From Oidiodendron maius Zn (lineage: Eukaryota; Ascomycota; Leotiomycetes; Myxotrichaceae), in assembly GCA_000827325.1 (NCBI GenBank), contig KN832870.1, positions 4,836,001 through 4,900,000 on the forward strand: DNA of 64,000 nt, given 5' to 3'. Positions 10,914 through 21,754 of the stretch are shown here, in pieces. Each line of letters begins with the position of its first letter. The stretch's first letter is position 1. The notes beneath the pieces were generated by a model. The model did no database searches. It had not been told where the DNA came from and was given only the letters and a program-made list of their open reading frames with translations. The position numbers and the translations under genes are program-made.

Positions 10914-11912
10914 TCACTCGTCCGTCTCCGAGACAACCTTCCTCCTGAAGAGACCCCTAAACCCGCCATTCCTTTGTGTCTTCACCGAGCTACCATCACT
11001 TGTCATACTTGGCCTGCCGAACCTCCCCCGGATCATCTCTGGCGATGGAGGGACTCTCTCTTCGTCCCCGCACACAACCACAAACCACCCAATATCACAG
11101 CCCTTCTGCAGCCCATCTCTCAGCTTCTCAAACCAGTTGGCCTGGGCTGCCTTACGTCCAGAGCCGGTCCCGTTTATCCTAGAGTCAGAAGTGTGCCCAT
11201 TCCCGTTAGGCATGACCATATCTTGAGGGTCTGCGCTCACGGGGCTATCCGGCATCTCCTCGCTTCTCATCTTCGTCTCGTATTTACTGATCTCCTCTGC
11301 GAGAGATGCGCCGAGGGTAACCTCGACGACGTGGTCTGCCACGTACGCGAACGGCTGGCTCACAGAGTGCATATCTGCCGGATCGTACTGCTCTAGCAAT
11401 TTTATGGCGCTCCAGTCATTGAAGGCAGGCCTCTTCTTAACCCGGATGGAGTTCGAGTGTCTTGTTGGAGGCGCCTGACGTGCCGTCGCAGGCCGAGGAG
11501 CAGTCGGCGGGCGAGGCAGTTCCGATGCGTGATTTGGGAGCGGAGGTACTGGCTCGTTCTGTGGTTTCTGCCTACGGGCGAGGGACCGAAGGGATACCAT
11601 AGACCGGGTGTTCTTCTTCGACAGAGTCTTCCGAGGCTGTGCGAAGTCGTCGCGCGCATTTATGTCATCGTCAGGGATAGGGGGAGGGGGAGGAAAGTTC
11701 GCGGGGATGGGTACGGGCGCCGGATATGTCGGTTTGGGAGGGTGACTGGGAGGAAGGAAGTCGTACATGCGATAGAAGGAGTTGAGAAGGGTGAGGGAGG
11801 TCGCCGGCGCTACAACCCATTCAGCTGCGGCGTCCTCGAGGTCTTGGAGGATGATGTGGATTCGGATGTTGGCCCGCTGCCAGCGGAAGCCATGGACGAG
11901 GTAGGTAGGCAT
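10914..11912 (-). CDS. FlbE-like conserved fungal protein (tentative)
   Basis: A single exon of 332 residues. The N-terminus M-P-T-Y-L-V-H-G-F-R-W-Q-R then I-R-I-H-I-I-L-Q-D-L-E-D-A-A-A-E-W resembles what I remember of the ascomycete family annotated as developmental regulator FlbE, which acts with other Flb factors in conidiation. A proline-rich disordered segment (P-P-P-P-P-I-P) and a basic, serine-rich stretch follow. The second conserved block has L-L-E-Q-Y-D-P and Y-V-A-D-H-V-V-E-V, and the tail has W-F-E-K-L-R-D-G-L-Q-K-G-C-D-I-G-W-F-V-V-V-C-G-D-E. The family assignment rests on memory of the N-terminal block and would need a search. The gene is convergent with DPH5 and separated from it by about 170 bases. 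Confidence 0.7.
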   Translation of the reverse strand: MPTYLVHGFRWQRANIRIHIILQDLEDAAAEWVVAPATSLTLLNSFYRMYDFLPPSHPPKPTYPAPVPIPANFPPPPPIPDDDINARDDFAQPRKTLSKKNTRSMVSLRSLARRQKPQNEPVPPLPNHASELPRPPTAPRPATARQAPPTRHSNSIRVKKRPAFNDWSAIKLLEQYDPADMHSVSQPFAYVADHVVEVTLGASLAEEISKYETKMRSEEMPDSPVSADPQDMVMPNGNGHTSDSRINGTGSGRKAAQANWFEKLRDGLQKGCDIGWFVVVCGDEERVPPSPEMIRGRFGRPSMTSDGSSVKTQRNGGFRGLFRRKVVSETDE

Positions 11913-12120
11913 GCTGGGGATATATCAAGGGATGTCGTTGTGTTGTATATATATTCTGCACGGACAAGTCTTGTCAGGAGTCTCCAGCCTGATGGGTCTG
12001 GGCCGAGGGGCTTCGTACCGACCAGCTTTAAAGGGTTTTCACGTCAGGCAGGGGCTTCATAAATATTGTATGGCGGTTCTTGGAGCAGACATGTCTAGAT
12101 GGCAGCTCGGGTTCGTCTAG

Positions 12121-13795
12121 TGATCTGGTCGAGCGTAGAGGGATAAGTGGCACCCTGAGACGGGAGCAATTCTCAGGAGGGAGGTAGGGTCAAGTGGTTT
12201 CTCCAGGTGCCAATAAGAGTAGCGAGGCTGAGTGAAATGTGTACTTCGGATCCTAATCGCTTCGGTTTCTCTCCCGGGAGGGAGATACCATACCAATAGA
12301 GCACCCGCACACTGAGTCCATCAGATCGTTCATACGGGTATCGCTATACTGGCATAGTATATTCGTTTATGCTAGAGGCTAAGACTGCAGTTACACTAAT
12401 TGTGATGATGACTACCTCTATACCAAAATGGATAATCTAGCAGTAGGGGACTATCGCACGTTTTAACTCTTAATATAGTCAACGTACAGTATATAACTTA
12501 TACATAATATATACAATTTTACTAGTAAACTCATTTAGCATTCATGATGATATGTATTTTGTTCATTAGTATATTTTGTGCTGTTGAAGCCTTGTCAGTC
12601 TTTCTATTGAATATCTAACCCTAACATCCCCTTCAGAGCTAGGTGGTGCGGCCCCTGGCAGCAAGTATTTTTAGCAGTACTCTAACCCTGATCAATAAGT
12701 GCATCACACGTATGCGCATAACAAACTAGGCTTCCTGCAGTGTTGTTTCTAGGTTCAAGGTCGGCAAAAATGCAAGAAATTAGCGATAGTGCCTTTAGTA
12801 CGCAACAGTAACATCTATACTAGTACTTGTATAGATGTAGATAGCAGTAGAGCTATAGAACCTAGCTTTAATTTAAGGTTATCGTAGTATTTCTATAGCT
12901 ACCATTAAAAACATGCCTTAAGCTAACTCTAAATATTAAAGTCTAGGAGATAGTAGGTCTAAGCTAAGTCCTTTCGTTTTGATAGTATACTACTAAGTTA
13001 CTTGTACCCCTTATCTTATTAGATACTATAAATCATCAAGCAAGTGTGCCGGCCCTGCGTCATTTCCAGTTTCAGGGGTTAAGGTCCGTGCGCACCGAGG
13101 ATATAATCCCTTACAGCCCTCACCCCCTTAGTCCTATATCTTGTATCCTTCGTCAATACATGAGTGTTCTGCCCTGTTGCGTCCCGACTCCTCTGTGCTG
13201 TGACAGCAAGAGCCTTTAAAGGCCCGTAATATAAGAGCCAACTAAGAATATATTACGATGGCTGTATTCCTCTATTTAAATTAACTTTTAAATACTAATA
13301 TTATTGTAAAACGTCCTGTTTTGGTATTTAAGTTCTAACTTAATTAACGCTAAGCCAATATCTATTTAGATACCCTAGAATTTAATAGTCTCATTAAGGC
13401 TTATAACCTTGCACGTTACTTCTTATTGCCTTAAAATATATAAAGAGGTAGTAAACTACTAAAACCATCCTTTTAAGGTATAAGGGCGCTATTATATGCA
13501 TGAATAGGTACTATAACCTTTAACCATTTTTTGGAATAAAAATACCTAAGGTTCATCCACTCATCTCTAGGCGTTTTTACCTCCTAGAGAGTTAAATACT
13601 CTCATTCCAGGCGCGAAAAGGTTTCCGTTCTCAAGCCTAACATAATGAGTATCATCAACCTCGCCAGATAATAGTGTGGGGTTTGGTTTAATCCTATGCA
13701 GAATACTAGTTAAGATATGAGGATAACCTGACAGATACGTTTCTTTCATTACAAATAGATTCTTAAGCCACGAAACTGCCGTCCGTGCTCAATGA
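12121..13795. other. Gene-poor, AT-rich stretch, probably decayed repeat DNA
   Basis: From about 12350 the sequence is strongly AT-rich and dense in TA dinucleotides, with many short A/T runs and no open frame over 60 codons with recognisable content. A less AT-rich island sits at about 13040-13200. The composition fits an old RIP-mutated element, but I could not find terminal repeats or a transposase remnant. Confidence 0.4.
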
Positions 13796-14514
13796 TCAGA
13801 ATTTGATACTCATCTCAAGCCCATTGGAATATGGGAGCGTGAGATTTATATAGCCATTGGTGGGCGACCTGAGATGGGCCAGTAGGTCCGCATACCTTGA
13901 AGCCGAGGAGATACTATTATCAACTATAACAACGGCCCCTGGCCTCATTCTCGGTTCGAGGAGCTTTAGTGCGGGGAGGGCCACTGGTGCCCAAACTTGA
14001 AAACGTTAGTTAGGCTCGTCTTCTTGAAATTCTAGAGCCTACTGTCAATCAATAAAAGATCCAAGGTCGGAACACTCTCTTTAAGAGTCTCGAGAAGATT
14101 GCCTTCTCTCAGATCAATGTGACGAGTCACTAGCTCATCCCCCGCCTCTCTCCAGTGCTGAAGTGCCTTCGCTGCTTTCGTACTCTCTTTCTCAGTAGCG
14201 ATGACTTTTCCCTTGCCGCCACTCCTCTCCAGGTTGCTGCCGAGCGCCAAAGCAAGATATATTGTACTGACACCAAAGCTCGTGCCTACCTCTACAATAT
14301 TTCGGGCATCGATAGCGCGAGCAAGCTGATAGACAAAGTGACACTTGTCTTTGTCCAGAGCAATGAACTTGTCGCGCATCAGATCACCGAAGCCATCTGC
14401 GGAGCTGAGATATGATCCAAGCACAGATTCTTGCTTAATTGACTCATCGTGAAGGCGGTCCAAAAGACTAAGGACATGAGGAGGTGCCACAACCGGATTT
14501 GGAGGTAAAGACAT
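13796..14514 (-). CDS. SAM-dependent O-methyltransferase, caffeoyl-CoA type
   Basis: Two exons, 14514..14043 and 13995..13796, give 223 residues. Exon 1 has N-I-V-E-V-G-T-S-F-G-V-S-T-I-Y-L-A, the glycine-containing SAM-binding motif, then G-K-V-I-A-T-E (motif with the acidic ribose-binding residue) and L-D-L-L-L-I-D. The 47-nt intron (GTAGGC, branch CTAAC, acceptor AAG) joins this to I-W-A-P-V-A-L-P-A-L-K-L-L-E-P and G-A-V-V-I-V-D-N, the standard strand after the metal-binding aspartate. The length is normal for the family (about 220-250). Small-molecule O-methyltransferases of this type act on catechols or natural products; the substrate here is unknown. The gene stands alone between AT-rich stretches, which would fit an accessory gene. 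Confidence 0.85.
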
Positions 14515-15956
14515 GGCTCATACGAGGACAAAGACTCAACTAGAGAAGAACGAATTTTCTTATAGAGGACTGAAGAATGACATATGATGACGGGGTTCTG
14601 CTCCAACTCATTTGATATTTTCTGGCGCAAGCTCTAGCTCATACCACTCTTTTAGGTAGACGTACCAAAAGTGGTGTAAACGATCTACTTGGCGGGCTCC
14701 GTTTCTCGGAGTATGCGGAAGCTGTCCGCTAGACGCGAGGTATAAGCTACCAGGCGAGAGCTTCCAAAGCCGACAACATCCGTTTGCTTTGTATCATAAG
14801 TTGGATAAGTTAACATGATTCAGTATACTTTACGCGCCTCGCCGCCTCCGATCTTTAATATCGCTTAAACGAAGCAAAAAATTCGGAACTGAATTTACTC
14901 ATAGTAGGACTGCCAGAGCTAGCAGTCTCCTTCCAATGTCAGGCCATTCTAAGCAGAACAGCTGTTATTTAAGTGTAGTCAAGTTCATCGTGGCATTTAT
15001 GGTACAGATTAAAAACACAGCCTAAGTGGACATATCATATATACTGGCATTAGAGCATAATAATGGGCAGGCCACAGTGGGTAGTAGTCTGTGCAGCTGC
15101 GTTATGGGGAGGCGACAATTTAGTTTGAGTCGTCTGTAGGGTGTCCTCGCTATCAGCCTTGATGAACGCCCTGGTGGTTGTACGTGACCATGATGCAGGT
15201 CATGAGCCCGCCAGGCTTATAAATATGGACAGCTGAGCACGTCTTCTACTTCGGAACCACCGAAACTCGTCCATCCTGGCTGGGGCTGAGCGAACATCGT
15301 GTTGGTGTTTCATCTACGCCATAGGCACTTGACCCTGACCCCAAGCCTCCTCTTTTCTCTTTTCTTCGTTAAAACCCCGTCTTTACTGCGAGCTACTGTA
15401 TTTTATGTATGGAGCGCCTTCCTCTTACAGAGCTTGGAAAGCTCGCCTATCCTGCAAGTACACTCCCAGAGAGGAAGAGTGGGGATGGCTGAGCCGACAT
15501 GGGGTGACAATCATTCGGCTACGAGTTTACAACAGCAACGACGTTTAGATGAATGTCGGAGTTGTAATGTTCATTGAATGCCCTGCATCTATTTGAACAT
15601 TGATTTCTAGTGTTACAAAATATGAGTCTGCACTATGGGGTCACAATCGAGAGTTGTCGGACGTTAAAGTGCTTAAATGAGGTGGTGCTCTACCCCTGAG
15701 TGTCGAGTTACACAAGCAGGGAGGCCCAAGTTGAAATGCGTGAACTGCGCAACCCGCATGTTGGGATGCCTCTTTTAAACAGAGTGGCTGGGGATCCGGG
15801 GTCGGGCTGCCTACAAGACCTTTACGCGCTCTAGGTATATGGATATCTATAGCCCAGCGACCTTTGGTGCATATAATACGACTCAGTAAACGCCCGCACC
15901 TGAGCCTACATCCTCATACAAGTGAGTGTCTCTGTTCAAGATAAGCCTTCGAGATA
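14515..15956. other. Intergenic region, no gene seen
   Basis: These 1.4 kb hold no frame with recognisable content. A short plus frame at 15299-15577 has no family motif. The region must include the promoters of the methyltransferase (minus) and of the T5orf172 gene (plus). Confidence 0.4.
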
Positions 15957-18152
15957 ATGCTTACTGAAACCTGTCGTAGTTCTCCGAGGATTGCAATGAT
16001 GAAGCAGTCATTGACTGTGAGCCGGGACTTTGGAGCAGAGAGACGATCTGAGGTCGTTGAACATCCTTCAGCGCTGCAAGACACGCCTTCTAAAAGTAAA
16101 GCCGCAGAACCCCGTCGCAGGTCTCTGAGGATTACAATGAAGCAGTCGCCAGTTGCCAACCCGGAAATTGGTGGATTTCCATCGACCCCGCCGAGACAGA
16201 AATGGCGATCCCCATCTCCAACCAGCACCGGCTCATCTTCACGAATGTCTAGCTTTTCAGAATACTCGAACAATACTGGAACTCCGCTTACACCAGTGTC
16301 AAGCGCCGAGAGTGACGAAAGTTCATCTAAGCAACCCACAAAGAATAAGCGATCACGAAATAATAACAGCTATTTCCGTATCAGTCCTTTAGCAACTCGA
16401 ATTCAACCAAACTTAGTATCATGCTCTTCCTCCCCAGAAAACTCAGAGCCAAATTCTCCGAATGGGGTGATTTCGTCGAAAAGTAGCATATCTTCATTAC
16501 TGGAATCTGTCGGCCTGCAGTCAAATCCAGCCAGCATTTTGTTGGCCGTAGATTCTATTACTGAGCAGACACAGTCTTTACACGTTGAAAGCGATGATGC
16601 GGAATCTGGCGAAGAAATCGAATTATCAGACGTGCCTATGACCAAGAATTTTCCAAGGCGTGTGATACAAGACCAAGATCCTGCCATGGACCACGATGGC
16701 GACGTATCTATGTCTGATTATGCAGAGAATAATTCCTCTGAAGAGTTCGGGAAACTTATGGAGACAAAGAAGAACGATGCGATTAGAGATGAAAGAAAAG
16801 ATCTGCCTGAAGATACCACTACCTCTCCAGCTTCGGGTATACCAGGCTTGAATGAATCCAACGATGTAGCGGGATCATCCTCGAGCAGAGCGAGCTCAGC
16901 GACTTCGACATGTCCGAAAAATGCTATGAATATTTCCAAATCACCTCCTCAAAACCAATCACATACGGGAGTTCGCGCAGTAACTAAGCGGGGCAGAAAG
17001 CGGTCTAGTGGAGTTGAGAGGCCTATACTCCGGCCATTATCGTCATCATCTAAGGAGGGGGAGCGAGGGTCTTCGAATGCGATGCTATCCTCCTCAACTC
17101 ATGTGGAAAATAACACCACAGATCAGATTGCGGAATCCCATACCATATCAGACCTGCCTTCAAGTCGCGTTCAGCAAGAAACAGAACCCATTACTACTCC
17201 ACCTCGAGTGACGGACTGGTCAATAACCGAGGATGAACATTCTCCTAATTGGGTGCCTCAAACACCATCAGATTTGCAAAATGATCCGGACGTGGGAGAT
17301 CGTCCGCTAGAAAGATTCTGCAACGAGACCAAGTGTGACAACACGATAAAGAATGAAATTTTAGATGAAATACGTGGCCACTCAACGAAGGCTTCTGGGG
17401 TCCTGTCTAAAGATCCAAAGAAAGATGCCGGTTTTGTCTACGTCTTTGAATCGACTATATATAATGGATATGTCAAGATTGGACAGACAAAAAATCCAAT
17501 TCGAAAACGCATGAAAAAATTGGAGAAATGTGAAATTGGGTGCATGTACATCAAGGATCCCGGGTATACGAAGTTTCGGCATTATGACCTGGTAGAGAAG
17601 CTTGTACACATCGAATTGGGCAACTATAGACGGATATTCAAATGCAAGGAATGTGGAACCGGTCGTAAGTTAAACTCGAACAAACAGGATAACCCTGTGA
17701 GCCATAACGAGTGGTTTGAGATTGATAAAGATAAAGCGCTGCAAGTCGTCGAGAATTGGCGGAGATGGGTTATTGAGCGAGAACCCTATACTCCCTATGG
17801 CGAACTTCGCGACTTTTGGGACTGGAAATGCCAAGAGGCTGCGAAGGATAAGAATTATAATTTGGCTAATTGGCATCGCACTAATGATTCATGGATTCAT
17901 GAAGTGTGGTCTTATGCTTGTTTTTGGACTGATGAGAGAATTAAGACAATGGAGCCACAATTTGCAGGCCTTGCTAATCTGCAGGTTCCGCTTTTTAGCC
18001 TATTACTTTTCTCAATTTTCTGGCAATTCGGATTCGGTATTGTTGGCTGTGGAATCTTTGTTTTAGCTGTTACTGCTACAATATGGTACAGCTTGAAGTA
18101 TAGTGCGATGAGACCTAAAAAACCTCTCTCTATACTGCGGAGCCGTGTATAG
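15957..18152 (+). CDS. T5orf172 (GIY-YIG superfamily, Mug113-like) protein with membrane tail
   Basis: A single open frame of 731 residues. The first 480 residues are low-complexity, rich in Ser, Glu, Pro and Asn, with basic patches (R-G-R-K-R) and likely disordered. From about residue 492 comes G-F-V-Y-V-F-E-S, then V-K-I-G-Q-T-K-N-P-I-R-K-R, the core of the T5orf172 domain, a GIY-YIG nuclease relative found in phage proteins and in fungal meiotically upregulated Mug113. Further on are a C-K-E-C pair, H-N-E-W-F-E-I and W-R-R-W-V, which belong to the same domain. Near residues 678-715 two hydrophobic segments (F-S-L-L-L-F-S-I-F-W and G-I-F-V-L-A-V-T-A-T-I) predict a membrane hairpin or tail anchor. 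Function is unknown; nuclease activity is not shown. Confidence 0.8.
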   Translation: MLTETCRSSPRIAMMKQSLTVSRDFGAERRSEVVEHPSALQDTPSKSKAAEPRRRSLRITMKQSPVANPEIGGFPSTPPRQKWRSPSPTSTGSSSRMSSFSEYSNNTGTPLTPVSSAESDESSSKQPTKNKRSRNNNSYFRISPLATRIQPNLVSCSSSPENSEPNSPNGVISSKSSISSLLESVGLQSNPASILLAVDSITEQTQSLHVESDDAESGEEIELSDVPMTKNFPRRVIQDQDPAMDHDGDVSMSDYAENNSSEEFGKLMETKKNDAIRDERKDLPEDTTTSPASGIPGLNESNDVAGSSSSRASSATSTCPKNAMNISKSPPQNQSHTGVRAVTKRGRKRSSGVERPILRPLSSSSKEGERGSSNAMLSSSTHVENNTTDQIAESHTISDLPSSRVQQETEPITTPPRVTDWSITEDEHSPNWVPQTPSDLQNDPDVGDRPLERFCNETKCDNTIKNEILDEIRGHSTKASGVLSKDPKKDAGFVYVFESTIYNGYVKIGQTKNPIRKRMKKLEKCEIGCMYIKDPGYTKFRHYDLVEKLVHIELGNYRRIFKCKECGTGRKLNSNKQDNPVSHNEWFEIDKDKALQVVENWRRWVIEREPYTPYGELRDFWDWKCQEAAKDKNYNLANWHRTNDSWIHEVWSYACFWTDERIKTMEPQFAGLANLQVPLFSLLLFSIFWQFGFGIVGCGIFVLAVTATIWYSLKYSAMRPKKPLSILRSRV

Positions 18153-19111
18153 TGCAAGAAGGAAGGTCTCGATATTGTTCAATATGATAGATCTGGTAAA
18201 AATTTTAGAGAGCTACCAGCTTTATAAACGCCAGTAACGCGAGATCACAGGCCAAGTAGTGATAAAAATTGTTTGCACTAGTTTGTATTACTATAGACAA
18301 TATTTCTAAGTAACCAACTCCTGATGTGGCTTTGGCCAGGTTCCTGAATGGTGTACAAACACTAAATAAAGTGGTCTCATAACCATCATAATTCAATATG
18401 TCCATCCATCCAACCTAATGCACCACACGCAAAAGGGTTTCCCAACCCCGGTCAGAGTGCGCGCGCGCAAGTCATCACGGTACCTGATGATCATTACGCA
18501 AAGAAGAAATCATTGACATCGTGAAGAAAGTGGCTTCAAAATGAGCCTGAGGTGAAGCAAGTGGAGAGAAAGACAAAACAGCAGGTTCGAATTTTCTTTT
18601 TGTAATTCCGCCCGGCCATGTTCTGTGCTCCTCCCATAATCCAGTTTCCATGCTCCCAATCCTGTTCCAAGCCCTATAGACAAAAGAGGTATATGCAATG
18701 TCTCCCATTTCAGTTACCAGATGAACTATCTTGGTGAGATCCTTTTCACGCCTTATTGTTGAAAATGTAAAGCCGGATAGGCGAGGGACTGGGTATCGGG
18801 ATAAAACATCGCGAGTAGACCCATCCGCATGCAGAAGGGAAAACAAGTCCAGAAATATCCAACTCCCAAAATATCCAAAAGCTGGGGTATATGTGTATAA
18901 AAGTGTTGCAAGAATGCGGCTCCCTAGAAAATTTCGTAGATCCAGACGCGCGAGAAGGGTATATGTGGTGTATGTATATAAGCCGAGAGCCAAGATAACA
19001 AAACTATGCTCGGTGGTGCGAGAATGCAGAGCGGTGCTCGACCATCTCGTCAAATATAAACAAGGGGAAGGAGATAAAAATTCCACAGGAATAATGGGTT
19101 ATGGGCTATGT
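18153..19111. other. Convergent intergenic region, no firm gene
   Basis: The region lies between the 3' ends of the T5orf172 gene (plus) and the SUN gene (minus). A 203-codon minus frame at 18475-19086 is open but matches no family I know and starts 26 bases after the SUN stop, so I treat it as 3' flank. Confidence 0.35.
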
Positions 19112-20620
19112 TCAAAGCAACGCGGCGATCGCGGCGATCGCGCCAGTCAAGCAGAGGGCGCCGCTCGAGACCAAGTTTCCACTAGCAGCGCTAGGGTGTG
19201 TCTGTGTAGCAATCGGGCTAGTTAAAGCATTGGAAGTTGTCGGGATTGTTGTACCAGTAGCAGTGCCGGTGCCAGTGGATAGAGCCGTGCTGGTGGTACT
19301 GTTCCCTGACTGGAAGAGTATATGAGGCGCATCTGACGTGGCAGAGCTTGCGTCGGTTGCTCTTGACGAGTCCGATATCACGGCCGAAGGAGCAGTCGTG
19401 GATGTGCTAGCGGATGTCGATGTGGACGTCGATGTCGACGTAGTCGAAGTTGAAGTTGAAGGTGGAGTTGGCGTGGGAGTAGGCGTGGGCGTTGGTGTTG
19501 GGGCAGCTTCTGAAGAGCTAGCGGAACCGGGAGAGCCCGAGCCGCCACTTGAATCCCCAGCGGGGAACACAACAATATTTGCCGTCAGGCCTTCAGGGAC
19601 GGTAACGACGCAGAAGTTGGCACCACCAGCACCAGAGGATTGGTCCGAACTTGTGACGCCACCTACACCGTTCACGGAAGGATCGATAGAACACGGGAGG
19701 CCATTGCAACCAGATCCAGAGCACTCAATCTTGAGACCAAAATTGGGTGGAGTGCTGCTGAGCGGGGAGCCGGTGAAGATTGGGTTCCATCCAAGCTTTA
19801 CAAAAGTGTTGCCGCTGGCATCGGTGTTGGCTCCGGCAACGTACGCCGCCCAGTTTCCAAGAGCCTTAGATCCATCACCCCAGACACAAGCTTCATCAAC
19901 AGTAAGTCCAGGGGAGTTGACATAGTAACTATTGCAGATTAGTACTGAGGAAATGGGCCAAAAATCAGGACATACTGTGCAGCGGTTTCGGCCCAATAAG
20001 TGACAGCTGGGACGGCTAACTGGGCCCAACTCTCAACGGCAGTTGGGATCAACATGGCCTCGTTGCCGGGCAGGACCGTCTGGCAGAACGACACGACCCC
20101 AGAGCACAGGTTCTCGGCTCCAACTGTGTTGGTTCCGTCCACACAATAGGGCTTATTGGGGAACGGTTTGCTGACTTGGCCGCCAAGACCACAGAACAAT
20201 CCGCCATCCTACAGAGGTCAGTACATCCAACGAGGTGCCAAATCTCAATGTGTGGCCTACCATAGACAATGGATAGATATAGGACGTGGCGGCAGGATTC
20301 CACTGGGCCATTACCTGGCCAGACGGGCAGGCAAAGGGGCAGAAGTTACCAGGCAGACATTGTTGATCAGGGCTCATGGCCCATCCCCCATTCGACATAT
20401 CGGGAGTGATAGGAACCAAACCGGCATCGGTAGGGAACGCACAAGTGGCGGCTCGTCTCTCCACAGCTTCTTGAGTGTGTTCGACATGGAGGTGGTTGTG
20501 ATTGTGCCTCTTGTAGGCGAGATGTTCCAAGTTATGACTGTGGCCATGCTTCGCAAAGCATAAAGACGGGAAGAGGATGGCAGCAGCGCCAAGGGCGGTA
20601 CGCAATTGCATGGTCTTCAT
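19112..20620 (-). CDS. SUN-family secreted cell-wall protein (Uth1/Sun4/Sim1 type)
   Basis: Exons 20620..20261, 20208..19976 and 19928..19112 give 469 residues. A signal peptide (M-K-T-M-Q-L-R-T then a hydrophobic A-A-A-I-L-F-P run) is followed by a His-rich pro-segment and a Kex2-like V-E-R-R site. The SUN domain starts at C-A-F-P-T-D and includes G-W-A-M-S-P-D-Q and F-C-P-F-A-C-P-S-G-Q-V-M-A-Q-W. Across intron 1 come G-G-L-F-C and K-P-F-P-N-K-P-Y-C-V-D-G-T, and across intron 2 H-Y-Y-V-N-S-P-G. The C-terminal 130 residues are Ser/Thr/Pro-rich with P-T and S-T repeats and end in a short hydrophobic run, so a GPI anchor is possible. Family members work on beta-glucan in wall remodelling and septation. 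All phases match. Confidence 0.93.
19402..19500. repeat. Coding low-complexity repeat in the SUN gene
   Basis: Degenerate 6-bp units (GATGTC/GACGTC and GGCGTG/GGAGTT on the plus strand) encode the S-T and P-T dipeptide runs of the SUN protein linker. Confidence 0.75.
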
Positions 20621-21088
20621 TTTGAATAGAGAGGGATATATCTTCTGGCGGTGGGTCGAGAGTTGAGAAGGGTTCCACACGCGCAGGACGAACCGGTCGT
20701 TGAAGGATTATGCTCTCAGTCACGGCAGAGGCAAATCGACTCAGATTGAGATTGACGCGATGGCGATATCAGTATATATGCTCCGAAGGGCGCGTGTTCG
20801 TTAAGAGAATGTGAGAACGGAAAGCGGCGAAGGATATTGTTAAAGAGCGTGGGGCCGTTGATAGAAGGCAGAACGAACGTGGATGAAGCTATTGAAGTTG
20901 TCAAGATGCTGAGGAAATCAAAGGTTGAAAAGGTCTTCATTGCCCCCCTGTTGCATCTCATCTCCCCCAATTTCGCTGTCCCGATGCAGGCGTCCAATAA
21001 ACACGCGACTTGACTCTCCCCCAGCCAATGGGATCATCCGCGTACCTAGCTTTATTGGGCTCTAACGATTTCCGGGAGATTCAATTTA

Positions 21089-21507
21089 ACGTACTTCATA
21101 AGCGAGCTGCGCACCGCGATTTTACACCAAAATCATCGAAAATTGACTTCTATAATATTAACAACAACAATACATATAGGCTTCAAAACTGAGATTTGAA
21201 GCTTTTTATCTACTATAATAATCATAAGCTAAGTTTTAAGATCTTAAATAGCTAGAAATACTTATATCTTAAAATTAGGGGTTAAAAAGCGGCATTTTTA
21301 GAGATTTTCTAACTTTGTAAGCAATTTATCTATTTTTATTGCCTATAAATTAAACCTGATATTTCTAGACTATAGATTAATATATGGGTATATTATGTAA
21401 GTAATAGGTTCTGCTGTTGTTGATATATAAATGTGCAATTTTGATAATATTGGTGTAAAATCAGGTGCGCAGCTCGCATATATGCGCAGCTCGCTTATGA
21501 AGTACGT
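21089..21507. mobile_element. 419-bp MITE with inverted ends and TA target duplication
   Basis: The two ends are inverted repeats. The left end reads ACGTACTTCATAAGCGAGCT from 21089, and the same 20 bases appear on the minus strand from 21507. Similarity continues inward for roughly 70 bases (GATTTTACACCAA is shared). The right arm has about 18 extra bases that duplicate GCGAGCTGCGCA. Both ends are flanked by TA (21087-21088 and 21508-21509), the target duplication of the Tc1/mariner/pogo superfamily. The interior is AT-rich and non-coding, so the element would be non-autonomous. Mismatches such as CATCG against TATCA between the arms are C-to-T and G-to-A changes, consistent with RIP-type decay. 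Confidence 0.85.
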
Positions 21508-21754
21508 TATGGTGGTGGAGAATGGCTGATTCAGCAAAATCGGCCAATCATCAGTGCTCAGGGGTCTATTTCTGGCGCGGCAACGAAGATCCGACCCGAG
21601 CGAATGGGGTGGAGCAAACTGTCTTTAAGCCTTATATATAAGGCATAAATGCAGCCTTACCTTGCAGCCTTATGAGATAAAATGCGTTGTTCCTGGTGGG
21701 GGAGTTCTCCTCATCCCGCATCCATCCATCCACAGACCTCCATGTGGTATCACC

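Noticed and set aside
12610-12700. CTAACCCTAACA and similar telomere-like motifs
   Set aside because: Only isolated one- or two-unit matches in AT-rich DNA, not an array.
18475-19086. 203-codon open frame on the minus strand after the SUN gene
   Set aside because: No family resemblance and no codon pattern I can trust; it starts 26 bases past the SUN stop and overlaps another open frame on the plus strand.
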